A DNA stretch of 64,000 bases, taken from the NCBI RefSeq assembly GCF_000300515.1, contig NZ_AMSI01000009.1, forward strand, positions 1-64,000. The letters run 5' to 3'. Below are positions 1 through 5,916 of this stretch, piece after piece. The number at the start of each line of letters is the position of its first letter. Within the stretch, counting starts at the first letter, position 1. A program made the translations under genes and the position numbers. The notes under the pieces were generated by a model, which saw nothing but the letters and a program-made list of their open reading frames with translations, was not told where the DNA came from and searched no databases. This stretch comes from Nitratireductor indicus C115 (GTDB lineage Bacteria > Pseudomonadota > Alphaproteobacteria > Rhizobiales > Rhizobiaceae).

Positions 1-671
1 TTCACCCATTCCAGAGTGATCGGAACCATTGCCAGCGCCGCGTCCAGTTCCTGCCAGAGTTCGGCGTTCGCCAGTTGCTTCTCCGGGCCGCGCTTCCAGC
101 CCTTTTCCTTCCAGCCGTGACGCCAGGTGTTGCAGCCATTGACCACATACCGGCTGTCGCAGAGCAGGCGCACGGGCTCGACAACGCCGCGATCACGAAA
201 CCACTGGAGCGCCATCAGCACCCCGGTCATTTCCATGATGTTGTTCGTGGTGTCGGGATCGCCCCCACAGTCGGCGTGGATCTCGCGGCCGTCGCGATAG
301 ACGGCAAATCCCCACCCACCGGGGCCGGGGTTCGGATCACATGCGCCATCCGCGAAGATCACCAACCCGTCAGATAGGCCGGTTGCGCTGACCGGTGCGG
401 GTCGAGCGCCGCTCTTGCCACCACGCTTGCGCGGTGACCTGCACTTCTTCGAGCCGTCCAGAGCGCCGGCAGCATGATAGGGCAACGCCTTCTGGATCTG
501 CTGCAGAACCGGAAAGCAGGTTGCCCCCTTGGCCGGGAACCTGAAACGTGTCCCGGCAAGACGCTGCGCCATGAAGGCGGCCTGTCTCTCGGTCTTGAAG
601 GCGGCTACGTCCATGCCCTGAGCTCGGAGCCAGTCACGGAGGCGGTGCAGGCCGTCAGGAAACTCATACAT
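1..671 (-). CDS. RNase HI-domain protein with N-terminal extension (partial, C-terminus off window)
   Basis: The frame is open from ATG 671 to the left edge (223 residues visible). Residues about 102-223 are an RNase HI fold: first catalytic Asp in FADGACDPNPGPGGWG (D108), Glu in NNIMEM (E147), Asp in LLCDSRYV (D172). The last catalytic Asp would lie beyond the edge. RNase HI cuts RNA in RNA-DNA hybrids, and phages and plasmids use it for primer removal. The first 100 residues are unrelated to RNase H and end in a Lys/Arg/Pro-rich linker (about 75-95); this may be a small nucleic-acid-binding domain, but I do not recognise it. The start overlaps the upstream gene by 8 bp (GATGTATGAG), so translation is probably coupled. 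It belongs to the mobile element and is not the housekeeping rnhA. Confidence 0.85.
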   Translation of the reverse strand, partial: MYEFPDGLHRLRDWLRAQGMDVAAFKTERQAAFMAQRLAGTRFRFPAKGATCFPVLQQIQKALPYHAAGALDGSKKCRSPRKRGGKSGARPAPVSATGLSDGLVIFADGACDPNPGPGGWGFAVYRDGREIHADCGGDPDTTNNIMEMTGVLMALQWFRDRGVVEPVRLLCDSRYVVNGCNTWRHGWKEKGWKRGPEKQLANAELWQELDAALAMVPITLEWV

Positions 672-1134
672 CGCTCGCCTCCCCGAAATGTCCGGGCAGC
701 GCCTCGTGCAACTCCGTCAGGGCCTGCTTCCTGAATTGCTCCACAATCGGCAGCACAACCTTGTCGGCGCGCGCCTTGATCTCCCGGTCGGCACGCTCGC
801 CAATCTCGAACAGGCGATCACGCAGAGCCAGAAGCTCCTTCTGATCGTTCGAGAACGCCACAACGTCCTCGCGATAACGCCGACCGGAATACGCCTCGCG
901 CCGCGCTCCATGGCGCAACTCGCCTTCGGCCATAAAGGTCTTGGGCATCACCTTGGTAACCCGGAGAACGGGCATCATGGTTTCGGGATCATCACGATCC
1001 CAATTGCTGGTGAAGTCGTAGCCGCAACTAGCAAGGCCGCTGAGGTTCTCGGAAATATCCTTGCTCGGGTCGAAGTGCGCATCATCGAGAACAAGCGCAT
1101 AGCCACCGGCTTCAATGTCTACGAATTTCGTCAT
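664..1134 (-). CDS. Hypothetical element protein, 156 aa
   Basis: I do not recognise the family. The protein is acidic at the N-terminus and has a likely amphipathic helical C-terminal half (about 95-150) rich in Glu, Arg and Leu, without signal peptide or membrane segment. It overlaps the preceding frame by ATGA (1131-1134) and the RNase HI gene by 8 bp, so it sits in a tightly coupled operon between a replication-initiator-like gene and RNase HI. Position suggests a role in element replication or early phage function, but nothing in the sequence proves it. Confidence 0.7.
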   Translation of the reverse strand: MTKFVDIEAGGYALVLDDAHFDPSKDISENLSGLASCGYDFTSNWDRDDPETMMPVLRVTKVMPKTFMAEGELRHGARREAYSGRRYREDVVAFSNDQKELLALRDRLFEIGERADREIKARADKVVLPIVEQFRKQALTELHEALPGHFGEASDV

Positions 1135-1898
1135 GTCGATTCCTTTTCGTCTCGCGCGCGCGGATGAAGAGCTGTGTCGCTTCGCGATGCAGGGATTTCA
1201 TCCCCGCACCCCAGACCGGGAGATGATCTCCCGGACCCTCCACGTGCCGCTGCGCGGCCCGAAGGTCTGCCCATCTCCTGGTCAGAACCGAAGAGGAAAT
1301 CACAGAGCTCTTCGCCTTGAAGATTTTTCAGGGAGGGATTGAGTTTCGGATGCACGGGCGTGCCAGCTGGATGAGCGGCTGTGAATTCGATCTCTCGAAT
1401 GGCTACTCGGATTTCAGCTTCCGCGAGGTCTTGAGCCTCGTGCCTGCCGAGGTCCAATTCGAAGCCGTCAACCTTGAGCTTTGCTCTCCAAAGCTGACGA
1501 TCTTTTTCGAAGAAAACTCTTCCAACGCAGCGATGAATTTCAGCGCCGCCATCACCGTATATACTCTTCCTTATATGGGACAGCGTGGGGGCACCGGACA
1601 TTTGTCCGCTTAACTGGCTCTGGGGCACACCGGACATTTGTCCGCTTAATATCTTTCCGGATTTAGCGGCAAATACGTCCTCTTTGCTCACGTCAAAATC
1701 GACATCAAGCGAGAGGCAAATGACATCGGTGGCGCGCCCTCGTTTTCCCCATTCCGATTGCTTGGATCGCGCGATGACGCCCATGGTCTCCAGAGCGGTT
1801 AGACCACGCCGGACATTCCGATCCGACATGCTGACTTTCTTGGCGAGTTGAGCTTGCGTGATCCTGCACACACCGTCCGAGCGTGGGGGCACCGGCAA
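1131..1898 (-). CDS. Winged-helix replication-initiator-like protein, second module and C-terminal domain (frame-shifted from first)
   Basis: The frame has no ATG at its head: only TTG 1898 or GTG 1892, both inside or next to a palindrome and with no clear ribosome-binding site. Its first 85 residues repeat the winged-helix module of the upstream frame (shared DGVCRITQ, then GKRGRA.DVICL, AAKSGK, SG..GVP, SG..GAPTL). Two palindromes are encoded at 1595-1644. The remainder (about 100-200) is a distinct C-terminal domain. The last 45 residues look low-complexity and could be out of frame, yet the TGA overlaps the next ATG (ATGA). Removing one C from the C5 run near 1886-1890 joins it to the upstream module as one protein of about 380 residues. 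It is either the 3' part of a frameshifted gene, a +1-shifted product, or a separate gene. Confidence 0.55.
   Translation of the reverse strand: MPVPPRSDGVCRITQAQLAKKVSMSDRNVRRGLTALETMGVIARSKQSEWGKRGRATDVICLSLDVDFDVSKEDVFAAKSGKILSGQMSGVPQSQLSGQMSGAPTLSHIRKSIYGDGGAEIHRCVGRVFFEKDRQLWRAKLKVDGFELDLGRHEAQDLAEAEIRVAIREIEFTAAHPAGTPVHPKLNPSLKNLQGEELCDFLFGSDQEMGRPSGRAAARGGSGRSSPGLGCGDEIPASRSDTALHPRARDEKEST
1595..1644. repeat. Iteron pair, type 2 (CGGACA-TT-TGTCCG)
   Basis: Two identical 14-bp palindromes, CGGACATTTGTCCG, lie at 1595-1608 and 1631-1644, 36 bp apart, each embedded in the longer direct repeat GGGGCAC(A)CCGGACA...CGCTTAA. They are encoded in frame as LSGQMSG. Even spacing, palindromic form and position just after a winged-helix coding segment fit initiator-binding iterons. 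Confidence 0.65.
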
Positions 1899-2268
1899 AA
1901 TTGCCGCTTAATTCACCGTGGGGCACACCGGCAGGTTTGCCGCTTATTCCCTTTCCGGATTTAGCGGCAAGAACGGCCTCTCGATCAATGTCGAAATCGA
2001 GATCAAGTGCGAGGCAGATGACATCGACTGCGCGCCCACGCTTCCCCCAGCCGGGTTGTTTCGTCCGATGAACGACGCCAAGCACCTCAAGTGTCGATAT
2101 GCCGGCCCTGACCGTGCGCTCACCCAAGCCTGATTTGGAAGTGAGCTTCTTCTGCGTGATCCTGCACACACCGTCCTCGGTGGACGCTGCCAGCGCCTGG
2201 AGGATTGCTGTGAGCGACTTGTCCTCGATCTTCTGGCGCTTGAACCACTCTCGAGCTGCCTTGCTCAT
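1705..2268 (-). CDS. Winged-helix replication-initiator-like protein, first module
   Basis: The start is ATG 2268 with a strong SD (GGAGGAGGGG) just upstream, overlapping the stop of a 53-aa gene by ATGA. Residues 1-30 are basic (MSKAAREWFKRQK). Residues about 30-100 form an HTH of the GntR/MarR-like winged type: ITQKKLTSKSGLGERTVRAG is the turn and recognition helix. A Gly/Pro-containing stretch encoding two palindromes follows. After GAPTL the frame continues for 60 nonsense-like residues to 1705, because the adjacent 298-bp duplicate is in the +1 frame. Phage and plasmid replication initiators (for example lambda O) have an N-terminal winged helix that binds repeats inside their own gene, which is the arrangement seen here. 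A transcription regulator remains possible. Confidence 0.6.
   Translation of the reverse strand: MSKAAREWFKRQKIEDKSLTAILQALAASTEDGVCRITQKKLTSKSGLGERTVRAGISTLEVLGVVHRTKQPGWGKRGRAVDVICLALDLDFDIDREAVLAAKSGKGISGKPAGVPHGELSGNFAGAPTLGRCVQDHASSTRQESQHVGSECPAWSNRSGDHGRHRAIQAIGMGKTRARHRCHLPLA
1893..1942. repeat. Iteron pair, type 1 (CGGCAA-NN-TTGCCG)
   Basis: Palindromes CGGCAAAATTGCCG (1893-1906) and CGGCAGGTTTGCCG (1929-1942, one imperfect pair) are again 36 bp apart and sit at the equivalent place of the other 298-bp copy. The half-site differs from the downstream pair (GGCAA instead of GGACA), while flanks such as CGCTTA and GGGGCAC are kept. Confidence 0.65.
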
Positions 2269-2426
2269 AGGCCCCTCCTCCGCAAGCGCATGGAAAGGAA
2301 GGCGTTGGCGGCACGAAGCCGCCAAATCTTGCACCAGAGGAAAGGGATCGCGATAAGCAGGCCCGGAATGGTCTGCGGCCCTAAGCGGGAATCTGCGGCC
2401 GGCATCTGGGGAACCGTTCTCGTCAT
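2265..2426 (-). CDS. Small 53-aa protein with one hydrophobic segment
   Basis: This short frame runs from ATG 2426, overlapping the upstream stop by ATGA, to TGA 2265, overlapping the downstream initiator-like start by ATGA. A likely membrane segment (TIPGLLIAIPFLWCKIW, residues about 19-35) is followed by a positively charged tail (MRLRRRGL). Double ATGA coupling is the main support. It could act only to couple translation to the initiator gene. No homologue is recognised, and the equivalent place after the second module (below 3849) is not conserved. Confidence 0.5.
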   Translation of the reverse strand: MTRTVPQMPAADSRLGPQTIPGLLIAIPFLWCKIWRLRAANAFLSMRLRRRGL

Positions 2427-2698
2427 GAGGCACCTCCACGCTTCTGGGCATCGTGGATTTCGTGCCAGATGCGTTTGACCTCCTCGGCCTTCTCCAGCAT
2501 CAGGCGGGCAACGTAGAGGCCTGTATCGGCCTGCCGTGCTGTGAGCACGACACGATCATTGCAGCGATGCTCTTCAAGCAGATTGCGGATGGTCTCCATG
2601 GTGAGGTGAGCCATGTCGACCAGATCGTAGACCGGGCATTCCAAGGGGCTCATGTTCCAGACGGGAACATGGTCGAAATGAGAGTTGTTTGCAGCCAT
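2423..2698 (-). CDS. Hypothetical 91-aa protein, paralogue of 3849-4097 (module A)
   Basis: A small, probably helical cytoplasmic protein. After a 17-residue variable N-terminus it matches the module B protein closely from LECPVYD to the end: shared VDMAHLT, LLEEHR, VLTARQADTGLY and the terminal HDAQKRGG. No domain is recognised. It starts 1 nt after the upstream stop and ends in an ATGA overlap with the 53-aa gene. It closes the duplicated part of the module: DNA similarity to the other copy stops at the ATG overlap. Confidence 0.75.
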   Translation of the reverse strand: MAANNSHFDHVPVWNMSPLECPVYDLVDMAHLTMETIRNLLEEHRCNDRVVLTARQADTGLYVARLMLEKAEEVKRIWHEIHDAQKRGGAS

Positions 2699-2699
2699 G

Positions 2700-3041
2700 T
2701 CACACCCCCTTGCTGCTTGGGAACACCATGTCCCAATTCGGGGTTTTGTAGGCATCGAGGTTTTCCAGAAAGATCGCATGCCGATCCGAGGCAGGCGGGA
2801 AGATGCGGATTGCCCATTTCTCGCCCTGCATCTCCTCTTCGATCCAGTCTGCAAGAGCGTTGGAAAGCTCCTGCGAAAGACGACGGATGCGCTCCATGCG
2901 CATTTCGCCACGTGGGTCTGTACGCGCGGCCGGCGGGGTGCTATCGCTTGTGCTGTTCATTTGCTCACCTGTTGGGATGCTGTTGAACACAGGCTCGGAA
3001 GGTGTGCCAGCACCTCCGGGCCGTTTTTGTTTCTGGGTCAT
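2700..3041 (-). CDS. Hypothetical 113-aa protein (module A), shares N-terminus with 4094-4612
   Basis: Residues 1-40 are Ser/Thr/Pro-rich and disordered-looking and match the module B protein (MT..QK..., then PTGE.MN...DST). Residues 45-113 are unrelated to the other copy, with a helix rich in Arg/Glu and a C-terminal Trp-containing segment. An internal ATG at 2960 follows AGGTGAG at SD distance, and the same SD-ATG pair is present in the paralogue, so a shorter form beginning MNSTSDST is plausible. It overlaps the upstream HTH gene by ATGA. Confidence 0.7.
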   Translation of the reverse strand: MTQKQKRPGGAGTPSEPVFNSIPTGEQMNSTSDSTPPAARTDPRGEMRMERIRRLSQELSNALADWIEEEMQGEKWAIRIFPPASDRHAIFLENLDAYKTPNWDMVFPSSKGV

Positions 3042-3229
3042 GCTGCGTCTTCCTCCATGAAGAAGGCGATCAGCTTGCTGCGGCTGACGACATAGCGCTC
3101 ACCGATTTGCTTCACCATCGGCAGCTTGCCGCCTGCGATCATGTGATAGGTCTGCTGGTAGGAGCGGCCGATAATGTCGGCAATCGCCTGCACGCCCCAG
3201 ACCAAATCGAGTTCCTTCTCTTCGCTCAT
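3038..3229 (-). CDS. AlpA/excisionase-like HTH protein, module A
   Basis: A 63-aa protein starting at ATG 3229, chosen for the SD AAGGAAAC upstream; an in-frame start at 3283 would lie across the first operator. The fold is a MerR/AlpA-like winged helix: VQAIADIIGRSYQQTYHMI as the HTH and GKLPMVKQIGERYVVSRSKL as the wing and second helix. Such proteins act as excisionases or regulators in integrative elements. It is the first gene of the module A minus operon and is divergent from the RHH gene at 3378, with three operator repeats between. Confidence 0.75.
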   Translation of the reverse strand: MSEEKELDLVWGVQAIADIIGRSYQQTYHMIAGGKLPMVKQIGERYVVSRSKLIAFFMEEDAA

Positions 3230-3275
3230 TTTAAGTTTCCTTAAACCACGTTTGTCGTTGTTGCTTGCGTAGAAG

Positions 3276-3353
3276 ATATCCAATGGACATCATCGAATGT
3301 CGTTATATCCATTGGACATTATTGACGCAAGATCGAAAATATCCAAAGGACAT
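3276..3353. promoter_or_regulatory. Three operator repeats ATATCCAwwGGACAT between divergent genes
   Basis: Copies at 3276-3290, 3305-3319 and 3339-3353 read ATATCCAATGGACAT, ATATCCATTGGACAT and ATATCCAAAGGACAT; the core is a TCCA/TGGA inverted repeat. They fill the promoter region shared by the HTH operon (minus) and the RHH gene (plus). RHH proteins of the Arc/Mnt type bind such short tandem palindromes, so autoregulation by the adjacent RHH protein is the natural inference. Confidence 0.75.
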
Positions 3354-3377
3354 CTTAAATGTGGAGAACTTAGAGAG

Positions 3378-3800
3378 ATGGCCGAAAACAGGAGCAAGTC
3401 AGACGGGTTCATGCTCCGTTTCCCAGATGGTTTGCGCGATCGCATCAAAGAGGCCGCTCGGAGGCATGACCGATCAATGAATGCTGAGCTCATCGCTCGG
3501 ATTACGGAGCATGATAATCTCCATCAGTTTTGGATGACCGCTGATTCCGAGATCGCGAAACTTGAGGCGCAAGCATCACAGGCGCAGGAATTGCGAGAAG
3601 AAATTGAGAAGCTACGGGAAAAGGTAGAAGAGCTTCGCGGGCAGGTCGCCTATCAGGAGGGCGTGACAGCCGCCTACCGAGATTCGTTGCTGGTCTTCGC
3701 TCAGCGAATGAAGGGCAGCAAGGAGGATGGCGAAACCCTCTTGAAGGAGATTGCGAAGGAAATCGCTGGGCGCGGTAAGGGGGAAGGCTCTGACGAATGA
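3378..3800 (+). CDS. Arc-type ribbon-helix-helix regulator with coiled coil, module A
   Basis: 140 aa from ATG 3378 (purine-rich GGAGAACTTAGAG upstream); an earlier ATG at 3297 would place the operators in the coding sequence. Residues about 8-45 are the RHH fold: SDGFMLRFPDGLRDRIKEAA then RSMNAELIARI. Residues about 60-100 are a Glu/Lys/Leu-rich coiled coil (EEIEKLREKVEELRGQV), probably for oligomerisation. It probably represses the divergent operon and itself through the three upstream repeats. Its paralogue is at 5464-5916. Confidence 0.8.
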   Translation: MAENRSKSDGFMLRFPDGLRDRIKEAARRHDRSMNAELIARITEHDNLHQFWMTADSEIAKLEAQASQAQELREEIEKLREKVEELRGQVAYQEGVTAAYRDSLLVFAQRMKGSKEDGETLLKEIAKEIAGRGKGEGSDE

Positions 3801-3848
3801 GCGTCCGCAAGCGCACATGGACCAACGGCAAGGGCGAAGAGAAAACGG

Positions 3849-4097
3849 TCATGAGACACCTCCGCGCTTCTGAGCGTCGTGGACCTCGTGCCATATCCGT
3901 TTGACCTCTTCGGCCTTCTCAAGCATCAGGCGAGCAGCGTAGAGGCCCGTGTCGGCCTGCCGTGCGGTGAGGGTGACCATGTCCGAGCCGCGATGCTCTT
4001 CCAGAAGATCGTGGATGATCTGGAGAGTGAGGTGCGCCATGTCGACCACATCGTAGACAGGGCATTCCAGATCGGCATGGGTGGTGTTGGCGCTCAT
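3849..4097 (-). CDS. Hypothetical 82-aa protein, paralogue of 2423-2698 (module B)
   Basis: Overlaps the upstream gene by ATGA at 4094-4097 and is last in the module B minus operon, facing the end of the plus-strand RHH gene with a 48-bp gap. It is closely related over most of its length to the module A protein (ECPVYDVVDMAHLT, LLEEHRG, TARQADTGLYAARL, QKRGG). It has no recognised domain. Conservation of this small protein in both modules argues that it matters to the element. Confidence 0.75.
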   Translation of the reverse strand: MSANTTHADLECPVYDVVDMAHLTLQIIHDLLEEHRGSDMVTLTARQADTGLYAARLMLEKAEEVKRIWHEVHDAQKRGGVS

Positions 4098-4612
4098 GCC
4101 GCTGCCCTCCCGCTATTGCTGGAGCGGAAAGCAACGCCGTGATGACGCGCGACCAAGCTGGCAGCCAGCGCGCTGAAATCAGCGAGGTCATCCGAGAGCC
4201 AGACATTCAGCTTGAGCAGCAGCCATGCGCGATGCTCATCCATCTGGGGATCGACAGGATCGGACGCGGTCGCGATCTTTCGGACCTCATCGAACAGCAC
4301 GTCGAAGAACTCAGCGACCTTGGAAACCACGTCGCCAGCGGGGTTGAGGCTGTCGTCGCTGTTGCGAAACCTCGGCTCATTGCTGATGCCGAGCAGCGCC
4401 TCACGCCCTACGTAAAGCGCATCGGCTACATGGTGGAGGTGCTTTGCAGTCAGGGCCGACAGCTCGGCCTTGCTCAAGGTGACAGTTGCGGCAGCGCCCG
4501 TGGACGTGCTATCGGTCTTCGCGTTCATATTCTCACCTGTTGGGGTAGGGTTAGAACCACGGTCCGGAGAGGTTGCAGCCTCTGCCGGGCCTTTCTTTTG
4601 GGTGCGTGTCAT
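4094..4612 (-). CDS. Hypothetical 172-aa protein (module B)
   Basis: The start ATG 4612 overlaps the KilA-N stop by ATGA. Residues 1-42 match the 113-aa protein of module A; the remainder is different and mostly helical (LSKAELSALTAKHLHHVADALYV and a C-terminal Leu/Ala/Asp-rich region around 110-160). As in module A, AGGTGAG precedes an internal ATG (4528), allowing a shorter form. No family is recognised. The two proteins look like a common N-terminus attached to different bodies, as expected from recombination between related elements. Confidence 0.7.
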   Translation of the reverse strand: MTRTQKKGPAEAATSPDRGSNPTPTGENMNAKTDSTSTGAAATVTLSKAELSALTAKHLHHVADALYVGREALLGISNEPRFRNSDDSLNPAGDVVSKVAEFFDVLFDEVRKIATASDPVDPQMDEHRAWLLLKLNVWLSDDLADFSALAASLVARHHGVAFRSSNSGRAAA

Positions 4613-5109
4613 GCTGCATTCCCCTTGCGAGGCTCGACAGTGATCGTGAAGGCTGCCGGCTCCTGATGTGATCCATCTCCAACGGCGCGCTCGATCTTGG
4701 TGACCTTGTTCGCAAGCATTCGGACAATGCCGTCCGTCCGCTTGATCATCTCGATCAGCTCGGAGGGGAAATCCACCGATGCGGCGCGGCCTTCCATCCG
4801 TTCGCGGACAACCGTGTTGCACCACATATGAAATTCCGGGGAGAGGTACTTCGCGTAGGCCATGGCGATCTGCCAGTGAGCCCATGTCACGCCGTTCCGG
4901 CCACGACCTGCCGAGATAATATCGGATTTTCCGACAATATCGGCTACGTGCTCAACAAAGGCTTGGCTGCCGGGGAGAGCGCGCCATTTCGCAGGCGCCT
5001 TCTGCGGGTCGGAGCCCGACGCCTTCCACATTCCAGTCAGGCTGATCATTTCGCCCTTGAGAGAGATGCGGCTGCCTGCGTAGTCGACCATTTGAACTGC
5101 GGTGTTCAT
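4609..5109 (-). CDS. KilA-N domain protein
   Basis: 166 aa. Residues about 15-105 fit the KilA-N DNA-binding domain of phage proteins: ISLTGMWKASG near the start, GVTWAHWQIAMAYAKYLSPE and FHMWCNTVV as the conserved C-terminal part. After residue 115 there is a short helical tail. KilA-N proteins occur in phage early and antirepressor-type regions, and their exact roles vary. It overlaps the HTH gene upstream and the 172-aa gene downstream, each by ATGA. Module A has no equivalent. Confidence 0.85.
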   Translation of the reverse strand: MNTAVQMVDYAGSRISLKGEMISLTGMWKASGSDPQKAPAKWRALPGSQAFVEHVADIVGKSDIISAGRGRNGVTWAHWQIAMAYAKYLSPEFHMWCNTVVRERMEGRAASVDFPSELIEMIKRTDGIVRMLANKVTKIERAVGDGSHQEPAAFTITVEPRKGNAA

Positions 5110-5339
5110 GCCACCCTCCGATCGCTGGTCGAACGAACCGGCTCCGAGAGCCGTTCAGCGGCCCATTTGTCCAGATCATCAACATGGTAGAGCGGGATGC
5201 GTCCCGAGTAGGTCATCAGCGGACCACCGCCGATGGAAGCGAGCTTGTTTAGAGTGGCGACGGCAATCGGGATGCCGTGTTTCTCCGCGAGATATGCCGG
5301 AACCTCTGACCGGCGAAGACGTGGCTTTTCGTCATTCAT
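5106..5339 (-). CDS. AlpA/excisionase-like HTH protein, module B
   Basis: A 77-aa DNA-binding protein: LRRSEVPAYLAEKHGIPIA forms the HTH, and GGGPLMTYSGRIPLYHVDDL the wing. It is the first gene of the module B minus operon, divergent from the RHH gene, with its promoter covered by the operator at 5355-5396. It has the same place and general fold as the module A gene at 3038-3229, but sequence similarity is low. It could be the excisionase for the adjacent integrase or a regulator. Confidence 0.75.
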   Translation of the reverse strand: MNDEKPRLRRSEVPAYLAEKHGIPIAVATLNKLASIGGGPLMTYSGRIPLYHVDDLDKWAAERLSEPVRSTSDRRVA

Positions 5340-5354
5340 CGTTTGTTAAATCCT

Positions 5355-5444
5355 ATTCCAGTAAGGTTGATGGCATCGGTGCCATCACTGGAATATTCCC
5401 CAGAAGGATGCTTATGTCAATGATGTGGTGGCATTGGTGCCATC
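5355..5444. promoter_or_regulatory. Operator palindromes between divergent HTH and RHH genes, module B
   Basis: GATGGCATCGGTGCCATC at 5370-5387 (7-bp arms, 4-bp centre) is nested within a second inverted repeat, TATTCCAGT at 5355-5363 and ACTGGAATA at 5388-5396. A second core, GGTGGCATTGGTGCCATC, lies at 5427-5444. The sites occupy both promoters. The half-site TGGCA differs from the TCCA half-site of module A, suggesting separate specificity of the two RHH proteins. Confidence 0.75.
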
Positions 5445-5463
5445 TTTTTTGTGCGTGAGTAAA

Positions 5464-5916
5464 ATGGTCAAAAAATCAGCAGCCAAGGATCAGGATAAAT
5501 TCGTCGTTCGTCTGCCAGACGGCATGCGGGATCGGATCAAGGCGAAGGCTGACCGCGCGGGCATGTCTATGAATGAGGCGATCGTCTGGTGTCTGGATCA
5601 ATATTTTCCTGCGCCAACCACCATCGACGAGAAGCTTAATGAGCTGGCCGATATGGTTTCAATCCTGAAGGGTGACAACACCTACGAAGGCGTTGACCGT
5701 CTTGTCGCAGCGGTACAGGACACAATCGGTGACGTTTACAGTGGCGCTCTGAAAACGCCGCCTGAGTTCAATAAATTGGTTTCTGAGCGGTTCGAGCGTT
5801 GGCAGGAAGAGGAACAGGAGAACCTGCGCGAACGGCACGAGAACCCGTTCGATGACGCCAATTGGCCCTCTGAGGAAGATCCGTTCCCTGATCCAGTTGA
5901 CGACGAAAAGAGCTAA
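5464..5916 (+). CDS. Arc-type ribbon-helix-helix regulator, module B
   Basis: 150 aa from ATG 5464 (the earlier in-frame start overlaps the second operator). The RHH domain is at residues about 10-48: DKFVVRLPDGMRDRIKAKAD then MSMNEAIVWCLDQYF. A helical middle and a strongly acidic C-terminus (NPFDDANWPSEEDPFPDPVD) follow. The first strand and helix resemble the module A protein (LPDGMRDRIK versus FPDGLRDRIK). The stop overlaps that of the convergent integrase by 2 bp. It likely controls the divergent operon. Confidence 0.8.
   Translation: MVKKSAAKDQDKFVVRLPDGMRDRIKAKADRAGMSMNEAIVWCLDQYFPAPTTIDEKLNELADMVSILKGDNTYEGVDRLVAAVQDTIGDVYSGALKTPPEFNKLVSERFERWQEEEQENLRERHENPFDDANWPSEEDPFPDPVDDEKS

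Larger units (their letters stand above)
1580..2176. repeat. Tandem 298-bp duplication of the winged-helix segment
   Basis: Blocks recur exactly 298 bp apart: GCGTGATCCTGCACACACCG at 1856 and 2154, CTTTCCGGATTTAGCGGCAA at 1653 and 1951, and palindromes at 1595/1893 and 1631/1929. The copies differ at many other positions, so the duplication is not recent. Because 298 is not a multiple of three, the second copy falls in another frame. Boundaries are approximate. Confidence 0.85.

Noticed and set aside
1580-2176. Repeated palindromes considered as a CRISPR array or insertion-sequence ends
   Set aside because: Only two pairs, encoded in frame within a protein module, with no spacers, transposase or target duplication.
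3502-3894. Minus-strand frame continuing from the module B operon across the RHH gene
   Set aside because: Antisense to the RHH coding sequence; similarity between modules stops at its first codons.
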